Positions 1 through 7,970 of a DNA stretch of 64,000 nt are shown in pieces. Positions within the stretch are counted from its first letter, which is position 1. Each line of letters begins with the position of its first letter. Source of the stretch: Amycolatopsis regifaucium (GTDB lineage: Bacteria; Actinomycetota; Actinomycetes; Mycobacteriales; Pseudonocardiaceae); NCBI RefSeq assembly GCF_001613935.1, contig NZ_LQCI01000034.1:166521-230520 (forward strand), read 5' to 3'. The translations under genes and the position numbers were made by a program. Under the pieces are notes generated by a model. It was not told the origin of the DNA, ran no database searches, and worked only from the letters and a program-made list of their open reading frames with translations.

Positions 1-41
1 AAGGCCTCCTTCCCTACCTTGAGGGTAGGGAAGGAGGCCTT
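1..41. terminator. Long palindromic terminator downstream of ung
   Basis: An 18-bp perfect inverted repeat (1-18 with 24-41) encloses a 5-nt loop. It begins AAGGCCTCCTTCCC and the left arm probably continues outside the window. It lies just beyond the ung stop codon, so it would terminate the minus-strand ung transcript. It shares its arm sequence with the hairpin at 49592-49638. Confidence 0.7.
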
Positions 42-108
42 CACAGACCCTGGCGAAATCTCAGAAGTCACACCGGTAACTGCAGTCACAAGCGCCAGCT
101 CGTGAAGG

Positions 109-786
109 CTAGGGAAGCTTCCAGTCCACGGGCGCCGAGCCCTGCTGCTCCAGCAGCTGGTTCGCCCGGCTGAAGGGACGCGAGCCGAAGAAGCCGGCGT
201 GCGCGGAAAGCGGGCTCGGGTGCGCCGACTCGATGCACGGCACCTTCCCCAGCATCGGCTTCAGGTTCCGCGCGTTGCGTCCCCACAGGATCGCCACCAT
301 CGGCTCGTCCCGCGCGGCCAGGGCCTTGATGGCCTGTTCGGTGACCGCTTCCCAGCCCTTGCCCTGGTGCGAGTTCGATTTCCCGGGCTGCACCGTCAGC
401 GACCTGTTGAGCAGCAGTACACCCTGCTCGGCCCACGGCGTCAGGTCGCCGTTGGACGGCAACGGGTGCCCGAGGTCCTCGCAGTACTCCTTGTAGATGT
501 TGATCAAGCTCTTCGGGATCGGCCGGACGTCCGGCGCCACCGAGAAGCTCAGCCCGACCGCGTGCCCGGGCGTCGGGTACGGGTCCTGTCCGACGATCAG
601 CACCCGCACGTCATGGAACGGCTGCTGGAAGGCCCGCAGCACGTGCTCCCCCGCGGGGAGGTAGGTCCGGCCCGCGGCGATCTCCGCGCGGAGGAACTCC
701 CCCATCGCGGCGACCTGCGGCGCCACCGGTTCGAGGGCCTGCGCCCAGCCTGCTTCGACGATGTCCTGCAGCGGTCGTGCGGTCAC
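109..786 (-). CDS. ung: Uracil-DNA glycosylase (family 1)
   Basis: Excises uracil from DNA as the first step of cytosolic base-excision repair. The 225-residue product is the usual length for family 1 UDG. It carries the water-activating motif GQDPYPTPGHAVGLSFS near residue 65 and the C-terminal DNA-intercalation motif HPSPLSAHAGFFGSRPFS near residue 185. A mid-protein LLLNRSLTV segment also matches the family. It is the last gene of a minus-strand cluster with a small ORF and a GNAT acetyltransferase, about 760 bp below thiL; M. tuberculosis has ung next to thiL in the same orientation. Identification is secure. Confidence 0.97.
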   Translation of the reverse strand: MTARPLQDIVEAGWAQALEPVAPQVAAMGEFLRAEIAAGRTYLPAGEHVLRAFQQPFHDVRVLIVGQDPYPTPGHAVGLSFSVAPDVRPIPKSLINIYKEYCEDLGHPLPSNGDLTPWAEQGVLLLNRSLTVQPGKSNSHQGKGWEAVTEQAIKALAARDEPMVAILWGRNARNLKPMLGKVPCIESAHPSPLSAHAGFFGSRPFSRANQLLEQQGSAPVDWKLP

Positions 787-801
787 GGCGTGCGAGCTTA
801 C

Positions 802-933
802 TCACGTCACTCGATACGGCGGAGTTCGACCCTGAACCGAGCCGCCGAGCACGATCCGCCCATTGTCCACATAGGACCCATATGAGAGAACCGCGCCCGC
901 GCCGACCATCCGGCCCAACGCGGAGATCGGCAC
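802..933 (-). CDS. Candidate 43-residue small protein between GNAT gene and ung
   Basis: A GTG-initiated frame of 43 codons with a well-placed ribosome site, GGGAG seven bases before the start. It lies 11 bp after the acetyltransferase stop and 15 bp before the ung start, so it would be co-transcribed. The product begins MPISALGRMVGAGAVL and is Gly/Val-rich, with no Cys and no clear membrane segment. I recognise no family. It could be a real small protein or the remnant of a larger gene; only the ribosome site, third-position GC and tight packing support it. Confidence 0.35.
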   Translation of the reverse strand: MPISALGRMVGAGAVLSYGSYVDNGRIVLGGSVQGRTPPYRVT

Positions 934-944
934 GGTGTTTCTCC

Positions 945-1415
945 CTAGACCAGCGACTTGGCGTAGTAGATGCTTTCCGGCTCGTCCTTGTAGTACCCGA
1001 AGCCCGGCATCTCCCGATAGCCCGCCGACTCGTACAGAGCGATGGCTTCCGGCTGTTTGTCCCCCGTCTCCAGGACCATGCGCCGCCGTCCGGCCTCGGC
1101 GGCCGTCCGCTCCAGGTCGGCGAGGATCGCCCGCGCGAGCCCGCGTCCCCGCGCCGAAGCCGTCACGTACATGCGCTTGATCTCGGCGTCACCGGGAACC
1201 AACGGCTCAGGACTGTCGTGTGATCGCCACGCGCCGCACGCGACCGGGACGTCGTCCAGGTACGCGGTCAGGAACAGCCCCCGCGGCGCGGCGAACTGCG
1301 CGGCGTCCATCGGGGTCACGTCTTCACTGCCGTACCTGGCCGCCAACTCGAGCTGGGCCTCGGCCAGCAGTTTCACCGCGTCGGGGTGCTCGTAGGGCAG
1401 CACGCGAATGTCCAT
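945..1415 (-). CDS. GNAT family N-acetyltransferase
   Basis: A 156-residue GNAT protein that would transfer an acetyl group from acetyl-CoA to an amine; the substrate is unknown. The acetyl-CoA pyrophosphate loop is visible as SARGRGLARAIL around residue 100, preceded by the beta4 strand IKRMYVT and followed by the C-terminal ALYESAGYREMPGFGYY motif. I chose the ATG at 1415 because the protein then starts MDIRVLPYEHPDA, as GNAT proteins do; the open frame runs 30 codons further upstream without family similarity. No strong ribosome site is seen. It heads a small minus-strand cluster ending in ung. Confidence 0.85.
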   Translation of the reverse strand: MDIRVLPYEHPDAVKLLAEAQLELAARYGSEDVTPMDAAQFAAPRGLFLTAYLDDVPVACGAWRSHDSPEPLVPGDAEIKRMYVTASARGRGLARAILADLERTAAEAGRRRMVLETGDKQPEAIALYESAGYREMPGFGYYKDEPESIYYAKSLV

Positions 1416-1543
1416 GAGCGCGAGATTAGCGAGTGCAGGAGCCGATCCCCACCGTCGATGCGCGCTCATGTCGATCGAAGTCCCCGCCGATTGTCGGGTC
1501 GGCACGCCCGAGCCCTTCCGCTCTCGTGGCGTCGGACGCGCTC

Positions 1544-2500
1544 CTAGCGCCAGTGCTGCCAGCCGCTGTCGTGTCCGTACCGCTTCCCGTCCACGGTCAC
1601 TCCCGAGTCCGGCATGGTCACGACGCCGATCTCCGACCAGCCCTCCGGCAGGTCGCCGAACGGCGGGAAGGTGGCCGCGAACGCGTGGTCCTCACCGCCG
1701 GTCAGCACCCATTTCAGCGGGTCGGCGCCGAGCGCGGTGCCGACTTCGGTCAGCCTGCTCGACACGTCGAGATCGGCCGTCCGCACGTCGATCCCGACGC
1801 CGGAGGCGGTGGCGATGTGGCCGAGGTCGGACAGGAGGCCGTCGGAGACGTCGATCATCGAGGTCGCGCCGCCGTCGGCCGCGCGGATCCCGGCCTCGTA
1901 GTCCGGTTCGGGGCAGCGCTGCGCGTTGACCACGCTGACCGGGGAGCGGAAACCCCGCCCGAGCACGGCGAGTCCGGCGGCCGCCCAGCCGAGCCGCCCG
2001 CAGACCGCGACGACGTCGCCGGGACGCGCGCCGGACCGCGTCACCGGTTCCCGGCCACCGAGGTCACCCAAAGCGGTGACACTGATCACGATCTGGTCGG
2101 CTCGCACCATGTCGCCGCCGACGATGCCGACGCCGGCGCGGTCGGCTTCGGCCCACATGCCCTGGGTGAGTTCGGTGACGAGCGCCGTCTCGGTGTCCGG
2201 CGGGCAGGCGAATCCCATGAGGACGGACGTCGGGCGGGCGCCCATGGCGGCGATGTCGGTGAGGTTCACCGCGACCGCCTTGCGCCCGACCTGTTCGGCG
2301 CTGGACCAGTCGAGACGGAAATGCACTCCCTGCACGAGAACGTCGGTGGACACCACCGTCCGGCCGTCCGGGGTGGCCACGACGGCCGCGTCGTCCCCCG
2401 GTCCGAGCAGGGTCGTCTCCGGCTGTTTCCGGCCGGCCGTCACCGCTTCGATCAGCCGGAATTCACCGGTCCCGGCGACCGTGCCGTCATTCGGTGACAC
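1544..2500 (-). CDS. thiL: Thiamine-monophosphate kinase
   Basis: Phosphorylates thiamine monophosphate to thiamine diphosphate with ATP, the last step of TPP synthesis in the cytosol. The 318-residue length is typical. It opens with GEFRLIEAVTAG and has the PurM-like features LLGPGDDAAVV, STDVLVQGVHFR, AVNLTDIAAMGA and the Gly-rich SMIDVSDGLLSDLGHIA motif. The C-terminal half carries VLTGGEDHAF. The start is GTG. It is divergent from the Lrp-domain gene with 133 bp between them. The neighbourhood matches the actinobacterial thiL-DUF3515 order. Confidence 0.96.
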   Translation of the reverse strand: MSPNDGTVAGTGEFRLIEAVTAGRKQPETTLLGPGDDAAVVATPDGRTVVSTDVLVQGVHFRLDWSSAEQVGRKAVAVNLTDIAAMGARPTSVLMGFACPPDTETALVTELTQGMWAEADRAGVGIVGGDMVRADQIVISVTALGDLGGREPVTRSGARPGDVVAVCGRLGWAAAGLAVLGRGFRSPVSVVNAQRCPEPDYEAGIRAADGGATSMIDVSDGLLSDLGHIATASGVGIDVRTADLDVSSRLTEVGTALGADPLKWVLTGGEDHAFAATFPPFGDLPEGWSEIGVVTMPDSGVTVDGKRYGHDSGWQHWR

Positions 2501-2582
2501 CCGTCACCTCCACTTTCCCTTGTCCGGACAAATGTCGATCACCGATAGTCGGAAGCCCTAGGTTTTTCCCGGGGCTGGCGAT

Positions 2583-2597
2583 ACGTTGCTACAACGT
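2583..2597. promoter_or_regulatory. Inverted repeat in the Lrp-domain gene promoter region
   Basis: ACGTTG-CTA-CAACGT is a perfect 6-bp inverted repeat centred about 44 bp upstream of the GTG start at 2634, in the divergent region with thiL. The size and position suit a repressor or autoregulatory operator. Function is inferred from symmetry only. Confidence 0.35.
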
Positions 2598-2633
2598 TCC
2601 TACCTTGAGCCGACTTTTACGAAGGGGCGCGCC

Positions 2634-2867
2634 GTGGTCCACGCATACATCCTCATCCAGACCGAGGTCGGCAAAGCCGCCGCGGTCGCCGCGGAGATCT
2701 CCACCATCTCCGGTGTCACCAGTTCGGAGGATGTCACCGGTCCCTACGACGTCATCGTCAAGGCCGCGGCCGACACCGTCGATCAGCTCGGCCAGCTCGT
2801 GGTCGCCAAGGTGCAGAACGTGGAGGGCATCACTCGGACCCTGACCTGCCCTGTGGTGAATCTGTAA
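2634..2867 (+). CDS. Stand-alone Lrp/AsnC ligand-binding (RAM) domain protein
   Basis: A 77-residue protein made only of the RAM ligand-binding domain of Lrp/AsnC regulators, with no helix-turn-helix. It starts MVHAYILIQTEVGKAA and includes the GPYDVIVKAAA turn typical of the fold. Such short proteins oligomerise and bind amino acids, and may modulate full-length Lrp partners. The GTG at 2634 is preferred because GAAGGGG lies seven bases upstream; the 16 extra codons in the open frame do not match the fold. It is followed 19 bp later by the DUF3515 gene, a common actinobacterial pairing near thiL. Confidence 0.85.
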   Translation: MVHAYILIQTEVGKAAAVAAEISTISGVTSSEDVTGPYDVIVKAAADTVDQLGQLVVAKVQNVEGITRTLTCPVVNL

Positions 2868-2886
2868 GAGGTGGTGTAGTGGTCCG

Positions 2887-3429
2887 GTGGCTGACACGGA
2901 CACCGGCGCTCCCCCGAAACCACTGTTGATCGCGGCCGCCTGCCTGGCGATCCTGCTCGTCGCGGGCGTGGCCGTCTTCGGGCTGACCCGGGGCGCGGAT
3001 TCCGGCGCCCCGGCCGCCGACGGCCCCCTTCCGCTCGTCCCGGTCCCGGCGCCGCAGTCGGGCTCGCCCGAGTGCGCGAAGCTCGTCGGCGCGTTGCCGC
3101 ACGAGCTCACGTCGTCCGGGAATACCCTGGTCCGGCGGAAGCTGGCCGACCCCGCCCCCGAGGCGACGGTCGGCTGGGGCACCGGCGACCCGGTGGTGCT
3201 GCGGTGCGGGCTCGGCAAGCCGCCGGAGCTGACCCCGACGTCGCGACTGCGGACGATCAACGGTGTCCAATGGCTGCAGGTCGAGGGCGAGGACACCGCG
3301 ACGTGGTTCGTGGTGGACCGCCCCGTCTACACGGCACTCACCGTGCCGAACACCGCGGGGACGGGGCCGCTCCAGACCATTTCGGACGTCATCGCCGCCA
3401 ACCTCCCCGCGGTACCGCTGCGCTTCTGA
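2887..3429 (+). CDS. DUF3515 family membrane-anchored protein
   Basis: A 180-residue protein with one N-terminal hydrophobic segment (about residues 13-33, LLIAAACLAILLVAGVAVFG) and an extracytoplasmic domain. The domain has the family features of an early Cys (SPECAKLVGALP), a central W-x-V substrate-like loop (RCGLGKP) and a C-terminal VNGVQWLQ-like strand. The biochemical role of the family is unknown. In mycobacteria and Streptomyces it is found beside ddl and thiL, hinting at envelope function; here ddl is missing from the spot. Start is GTG with a weak ribosome site. Confidence 0.85.
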   Translation: MADTDTGAPPKPLLIAAACLAILLVAGVAVFGLTRGADSGAPAADGPLPLVPVPAPQSGSPECAKLVGALPHELTSSGNTLVRRKLADPAPEATVGWGTGDPVVLRCGLGKPPELTPTSRLRTINGVQWLQVEGEDTATWFVVDRPVYTALTVPNTAGTGPLQTISDVIAANLPAVPLRF

Positions 3430-3435
3430 GCCTCC

Positions 3436-4310
3436 TCAGGGCAGGAGCAGGCTCTTCCCGGTGTAGCGCCGCGCCTCGATGTCCGAGTGCGCGGCGGCCG
3501 CCTCCGCCAGCGGGTACGTCCGGCCGATGACCGGCGTCAGCGCGCCGTCGGCGGCCAGCCGCAGCACTTCGCGCACCCGCCGCGGCGTCTCTGGCCAGAA
3601 ACCGACCAGCTGCGCCATGTCCACAAGGGTCAGCCGGGCGCGGTCGGCGTCGCCGATCACGGTCTCCGCGCCGCTGGACATGCCGTAGCCGGAGAACCGG
3701 CCGCCGTTCCCGAGCAGCGCGAGTGAGGCCGCGCCCAGTTCGCCGCCGACGCCGTCGAACACCACGTCCAGCCGTCGGCCTCCGGTGCGCGCGAGCACTT
3801 CACCCGTCCAGTCGGCCGTCGAGTAGTCGACCGGCTCGGCACCCAGTTTCCGGGCGATCGCCGCCTTGTCCGCGCCGCGGACCGCCGCGATGACGGTGGC
3901 CCCCGCCGCGCGCAGGAGCTGCACCAGCAGGCTGCCGAGACCGCCGACGCCCGGCACCACCAGCACCCGCTCCCCCGCTTGGACCGGGGTCTTCTCCAGC
4001 AGGGCCAGCGCGGTGCTGCCGTCGTCGAACAGGGCCACGGCGTGCTGGGAATCGAGGCCTTCGGGGATGGGGAAGGTGTCGTCGGGCCGCGCGATGACCG
4101 TGTCCGCGTATCCCCCGCCGTAGCCGCCCGCCGCATGGGAGATGACCCGCTTGCCCAGCCAGGTCTCGTCGACTCCGGCTCCCACGGCGTCGACGGTGCC
4201 CGCCACCGCGCCGCCCGGCACGTACGGCGGCTCGATCGCGAACACGCCGGGGACTCGACCGGTTCGAGGACGCTGGGGTCGCCGAAGCGGGACACTCTGA
4301 TCTGCTGCAT
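3436..4310 (-). pseudogene. Zinc-type alcohol dehydrogenase / quinone oxidoreductase, broken near its N-terminus
   Basis: The start region reads MQQIRVSRFGDPSVLEPVE, as in NADPH:quinone oxidoreductases. From about position 4250 the same frame becomes nonsense, and a different frame carries on with FAIEPPYVPGGAVAGTV and an intact Rossmann domain (GVGGLGSLLVQLLRAAGA) to the C-terminus. About 30 residues of the GroES-like fold, normally a PGQVLV strand, are absent at the junction. This indicates an out-of-frame deletion of roughly 80-100 bp. The rest of the frame is undamaged, so the lesion is recent or an assembly error. A cryptic downstream start could still express the cofactor-binding half. 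Confidence 0.75.
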
Positions 4311-4349
4311 GAGCGCAAAGTACGACCTCCAGCGAACTGGAGGTCAAGA

Positions 4350-5711
4350 TCAACCGCCGAGCAGGGAGAGCAGCGGTTTCAACGCGGACTGGAGCGCTTC
4401 TCGCGAACAACCCGCGTAACCGATGAGATTCCCGAACACCGTCGGTGTCCCGGCGAAGTGCCGGGCGAGACCGTCGAGCCGGATCCCGGCGCGTTCCGCC
4501 GCCGCCAGCCGCGCCGCCTCCTCGGGCGCCGATCCACAAGGGACGACCAGATGCGCCCCCGCGTCGTCGCCGAGCACCGGGATCCCAGCCGAGGTCAAGG
4601 CGTCCGAAACCAGCGACCGGCGTTCCGACAGTTCTCGCCGGAGCTTTCGCAAGTGGCGCCCCAGATCGCCGTGCCGCGCCAGCTCGACGAGCACCCGCTG
4701 ACCGGCGGGCGACGGACGCGTTCCGGTCGCCTCCCGGTATTCCAGCACCGCCGCCGCGACCGGCGGCGGCGCGACCATCCAGCCCGCGCCCAGCGCCGGG
4801 GTCAGGATCTTGCTCGTGGTCCCGAGATGCGCGACGACGTCGGGGGCGAGCGCGGCCAGCAACGGCAGTGGCGCGACGTCGAACCGCAGCTCGCCGTCGT
4901 AGTCGTCCTCGATCACCAGCATGCCCTCGGCTCGGGCGAGTTCGACCAGCTCGACCCGGCGGGACGCGCTCATCCGGCTGCCGAGCGGGTACTGGTGCGC
5001 GGGCGAGCAGTAGACGGCGCGGACGCCGGCCGGGATCGCGTCCGGGCGCAGGCCCTCTTCGTCGACGCGGGCGGGGACGACCTCCAGCCCCGCCCGGCGG
5101 AACGCCTGCACGGCGCGCTGGTAACCCGGCTCCTCGATCGCGACCCGGTCGCCGCGGGCGAGGACCGCGCCCGCGAGTTCGATCACCGCCGCCGTCGTAC
5201 CGCCGGTGGCCAGCACCGTTCCGGCGGCGAGGCCCCGGTGCCGCAGCAGATGTTCGGACACCGCGTCGCGATACGCGGGCAGACCGGACCTGTCCTCGCG
5301 ATATGTCGGCCGTGGATCGGCGGCGGCCCGCCACGCGCGGCGCCAGGCCGCCTTCTCGAGTCCGTCGGCCCACGGCACGCCCGGGGTGAGGTCGACCAGT
5401 GTGGGCGGCGTGGCGGGGATGCCGGGCACCGGACCTTTCGATGATCTGTCCGCTGGCGGCGTGGTGGTGACATAGGTGCCGGAGCCGTGGCGGCCCGCGA
5501 TCCAGCCCTCGGCGTGAAGCTGCTCGTACGCCGCCGACGTCACGGTGCGGCTGACGCCGAGCCGGTGCGCGAGCGCCCTGGTCGAGGGCAGCCTGTCGCC
5601 GCCACGCAGGTGCCCGTCGCCGGCGGCCGCGCGCAAGGCGTCGGCCAGCTGCACCGCGAGCGGGACGACGGAATCGCGGTCGAGGCTGACCGGCAGGGCG
5701 GTGTCGGACAT
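4350..5711 (-). CDS. MocR/PdxR-type transcriptional regulator (GntR HTH fused to aminotransferase)
   Basis: A 453-residue regulator. Residues ~10-75 are a GntR winged helix (LPSTRALAHRLGVSRTVTSA), and the rest is a fold-type I aminotransferase-like domain. That domain has the PLP-lysine motif TTSKILTPALGAGWM and the phosphate and ring contacts EDDYDGELR and SPAHQYPLGSRMS. Family members sense PLP or aminated ligands and regulate vitamin B6 or amine genes. ATG at 5711 is chosen because GGAG lies six bases upstream; a GTG four codons earlier lacks a site. It is divergent from a PNPOx-like gene, its likely target. Confidence 0.9.
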   Translation of the reverse strand: MSDTALPVSLDRDSVVPLAVQLADALRAAAGDGHLRGGDRLPSTRALAHRLGVSRTVTSAAYEQLHAEGWIAGRHGSGTYVTTTPPADRSSKGPVPGIPATPPTLVDLTPGVPWADGLEKAAWRRAWRAAADPRPTYREDRSGLPAYRDAVSEHLLRHRGLAAGTVLATGGTTAAVIELAGAVLARGDRVAIEEPGYQRAVQAFRRAGLEVVPARVDEEGLRPDAIPAGVRAVYCSPAHQYPLGSRMSASRRVELVELARAEGMLVIEDDYDGELRFDVAPLPLLAALAPDVVAHLGTTSKILTPALGAGWMVAPPPVAAAVLEYREATGTRPSPAGQRVLVELARHGDLGRHLRKLRRELSERRSLVSDALTSAGIPVLGDDAGAHLVVPCGSAPEEAARLAAAERAGIRLDGLARHFAGTPTVFGNLIGYAGCSREALQSALKPLLSLLGG

Positions 5712-5722
5712 GCTGTACTCCA

Positions 5723-5736
5723 CACTTCCGGAAGTG
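5723..5736. promoter_or_regulatory. Palindrome upstream of the MocR-type regulator
   Basis: CACTTCCGGAAGTG is a perfect 14-bp palindrome in the 89-bp divergent region. A second inverted pair, AGTGGCC (5734-5740) and GGCCACT (5774-5780), brackets the rest of the spacer. These are plausible operators for the adjacent MocR protein. The palindrome also covers the ribosome site region of that gene, which suits autoregulation. Confidence 0.4.
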
Positions 5737-5800
5737 GCCTTCTCAAGTATAGGAGAATTGGCCGTTATTACAGGCCACTCTGGTGGGTGAGACTGCTCCC

Positions 5801-6454
5801 ATGTCCACCCCGCTCTCTCCCACCGACCGAACCACGCTCGGCCGCAAGAAGAACCGCGCGCTCACCGACCGCCCGGCGCTGTACGCGGTGCTCGACGAAG
5901 CCCTGATCTGCCATCTCGGCGTCGTGCGCGACGGCTTCCCGCTGGTCATCCCGACCGGCTACGGCCGCGACGGGGACACGCTCTACCTGCACGGATCGAC
6001 CGGCGCGAGGAGTATGCGCGACTCCGACGGCGTCGAGGTCTGTGTCACGGTGACCCTGCTCGACGGCATCGTCTACGCGCGCTCGATCAACAACCACTCG
6101 ATGAACTACCGCAGCGCGGTGATCCTGGGCACGGCGAGGGCGGTCACCGACGCCGACCGGAAGATGCACGGCCTCCGCGTGCTGACCGACCACCTCGCGC
6201 CCGGCTCGTGGGAGCACGCGCGAGACGTCAACGCGAAGGAATTCGCGTCGGTTTCGGTGCTGGAACTGGACCTCACCGAGGCGTCGGTGAAGATGCGCGG
6301 CGAAGGTCCCGACGACCCCGAGGACGAGGTGGCGGCGGATCTCTCGTGGGCGGGGGTACTGCCGGTGCGGACCGTGTTCGGGGAGCCGGAGCCGTCGGCG
6401 GACCTGGCTTCGGAGTGGACGGTGCCGGATCACGTGAAGCGGCGCGTCGGGTAG
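5801..6454 (+). CDS. Pyridoxamine 5'-phosphate oxidase-like flavoprotein
   Basis: A 217-residue split-barrel FMN protein of the PNPOx-like family that includes nitroimidazole-reductase-type proteins. Visible features are the opening barrel strand ICHLGVVRDGFPLVIPTGYG, LYLHGSTGARSM, and VCVTVTLLDGIVYARS with NNHSMNYRSAVILG, the usual FMN-phosphate contacts. The true substrate is unknown. The ATG at 5801 is favoured by homologous length; a GTG six codons upstream has no better ribosome site. It faces the MocR-type regulator and is closed by a long hairpin, so it is probably the regulated single-gene unit. Confidence 0.85.
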   Translation: MSTPLSPTDRTTLGRKKNRALTDRPALYAVLDEALICHLGVVRDGFPLVIPTGYGRDGDTLYLHGSTGARSMRDSDGVEVCVTVTLLDGIVYARSINNHSMNYRSAVILGTARAVTDADRKMHGLRVLTDHLAPGSWEHARDVNAKEFASVSVLELDLTEASVKMRGEGPDDPEDEVAADLSWAGVLPVRTVFGEPEPSADLASEWTVPDHVKRRVG

Positions 6455-6470
6455 CGCTCACCAACGTGCA

Positions 6471-6517
6471 ATGAAGGACGCTTTCCTTGCGAAATTTGCA
6501 AGGAAAGCGTCCTTCAT
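6471..6517. terminator. Bidirectional palindromic terminator
   Basis: A perfect 20-bp inverted repeat (6471-6490 with 6498-6517, arms ATGAAGGACGCTTTCCTTGC) with an A/T-rich 7-nt loop lies between two convergent stop codons (6454 and 6534). It can serve both transcripts. It belongs to the (G/A)TGAAGG palindrome family found through the window. Confidence 0.8.
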
Positions 6518-6533
6518 AGCGCGGGCTGGAGGG

Positions 6534-7970
6534 TTACGGGCGGTCGCGTGGCAGCCGCACGGTGAACGTCGTCGACCCCGGCCCGCTCGCGACGTCGATC
6601 GTCCCGCCGTGCGCGGAGACCAGCGAGAGCACCACGGAAAGCCCGAGCCCGGTCCCGCCGTTGCCGCGGGTGCGGGCGGTGTCGACCCGGTAGAACCGGT
6701 CGAAGATCCGTTCCCGCGCGTCCGGCGGGATCCCCGGGCCGACGTCGCTCACTCGCAGCACGACCTCCGAATCCGAGGCCGAAGCCGACAGCGTGACCGC
6801 CGTCCCCGGCGGCGTGTGCACCGCGGCGTTGGCGAGCAGATTGTCCAGCACCTGCCGCAGGCGCACCGGATCGGCTTGCAGGACAACACCTTCCGGTAGC
6901 GGGCCGACGGTCAGCGGATGATCCGGGCGACCGGCGGCGAAGGCCTCCCCCGCGTCGGTGACCAGCTCGGCGACGTCGACGTCGACCAGTCGCAGCGGCG
7001 CTTCGGTCTCCGGCGCGTCGAGGCGGGCGAGCAACAGGAGGTCGTCGACGAGCACGCTCATCCGCTCGGTCTCTTCCCGGATTTTCGACAGGTGTGCTTC
7101 GCGTTCGGCGGGTTCGTTCGCCGCCGCGTACCGGAAAAGCTCGGCGTAGCCCCGGATCGACGTCAGCGGGGTGCGCAGTTCGTGGGAGGCGTCGGCGATG
7201 AAGCGCCGGAGCCGTTCGTTCGCCTCCCGGCGCGCGGCCAGCGAGGAATCGAGGTGCGCCAGCATCACGTTGAACGCCGTCCGCAGTTCCTCAACTTCGG
7301 CGCCGCCGCCGTTGGCCCTGGCGCGCACCGGAAGATCGGCGTTCGTGGTGAGATCGTGCGACGCGATGGCGTGCGCCGTCCCGGCCATGTCGCTCAGCGG
7401 CCGCAGCCCGCGCCGCAGCACCAGCCGTCCGGCGATCACCAGCACCGCCAGCGCCAGCAGGAACGCGACGACCTCCACCATCACCAGCTGGTTCACCGTC
7501 CGGTCCAGCTCCGCCTGCGGCGCGGCGCTGACCAGCACGATGTTCTGGCTCGGCTCGATCGGGCAGGCCCGGACGCGATAGGTGCCCTTGTCCTCGATGT
7601 AGACGGTGCGCAGCACCTCGGTCCGCGTCGCGTCCTCGGCGACCTTTTCGAGCGCCTTCGTGTCCGCTGGCAGGGAGCCGCCCGCCTGCGGCAGCGCGTC
7701 GCCGTTCTGTACCGAGAACACCGCCGAGAACCAGCCGTAGGACTGCTGCGGTTTCCCACCGTGCGTGGTCCGCAGCGACGGGACCTGGCTGATCTGGGTC
7801 TTGGCGAGCTGCTCGTCGAGCCGGTCGTTCAGATAACCCTTCATGATGCCGACCATCACGGTGCCGACGACGGCGAACACGACCAGCGCCAGCACGCCGA
7901 GCCCCAGCGCCAGGCGGGTACCGAGCCGTGAGGAGCGCCAGGCGTCGTACCACCGGCGCAGCACCTTCAT
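6534..7970 (-). CDS. Two-component sensor histidine kinase
   Basis: A 478-residue membrane kinase. The first membrane segment (about 18-45) and the second (about 157-180) enclose a ~110-residue extracellular sensor region. A HAMP linker follows, then the dimerisation helix with phospho-accepting His263 in DASHELRTPLTSIRGYAE. The ATP-binding domain has an N-box (DNLLANAAVHT), G1 (DVGPGIP) and G2 (GTGLGLSVV). All catalytic motifs are intact. The start overlaps the response-regulator stop by four bases (ATGA), so the two are translationally coupled. The system is divergent from a flavin electron-transfer operon, its probable target. Confidence 0.93.
   Translation of the reverse strand: MKVLRRWYDAWRSSRLGTRLALGLGVLALVVFAVVGTVMVGIMKGYLNDRLDEQLAKTQISQVPSLRTTHGGKPQQSYGWFSAVFSVQNGDALPQAGGSLPADTKALEKVAEDATRTEVLRTVYIEDKGTYRVRACPIEPSQNIVLVSAAPQAELDRTVNQLVMVEVVAFLLALAVLVIAGRLVLRRGLRPLSDMAGTAHAIASHDLTTNADLPVRARANGGGAEVEELRTAFNVMLAHLDSSLAARREANERLRRFIADASHELRTPLTSIRGYAELFRYAAANEPAEREAHLSKIREETERMSVLVDDLLLLARLDAPETEAPLRLVDVDVAELVTDAGEAFAAGRPDHPLTVGPLPEGVVLQADPVRLRQVLDNLLANAAVHTPPGTAVTLSASASDSEVVLRVSDVGPGIPPDARERIFDRFYRVDTARTRGNGGTGLGLSVVLSLVSAHGGTIDVASGPGSTTFTVRLPRDRP

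Noticed and set aside
4311..5373. A 645-residue minus-strand frame running from the quinone oxidoreductase through the MocR-type gene
   Set aside because: Its N-terminal 300 residues are the out-of-frame shadow of the regulator gene (Arg/Gly-rich, no domain). Only its C-terminal part is real, as the tail of the broken oxidoreductase.
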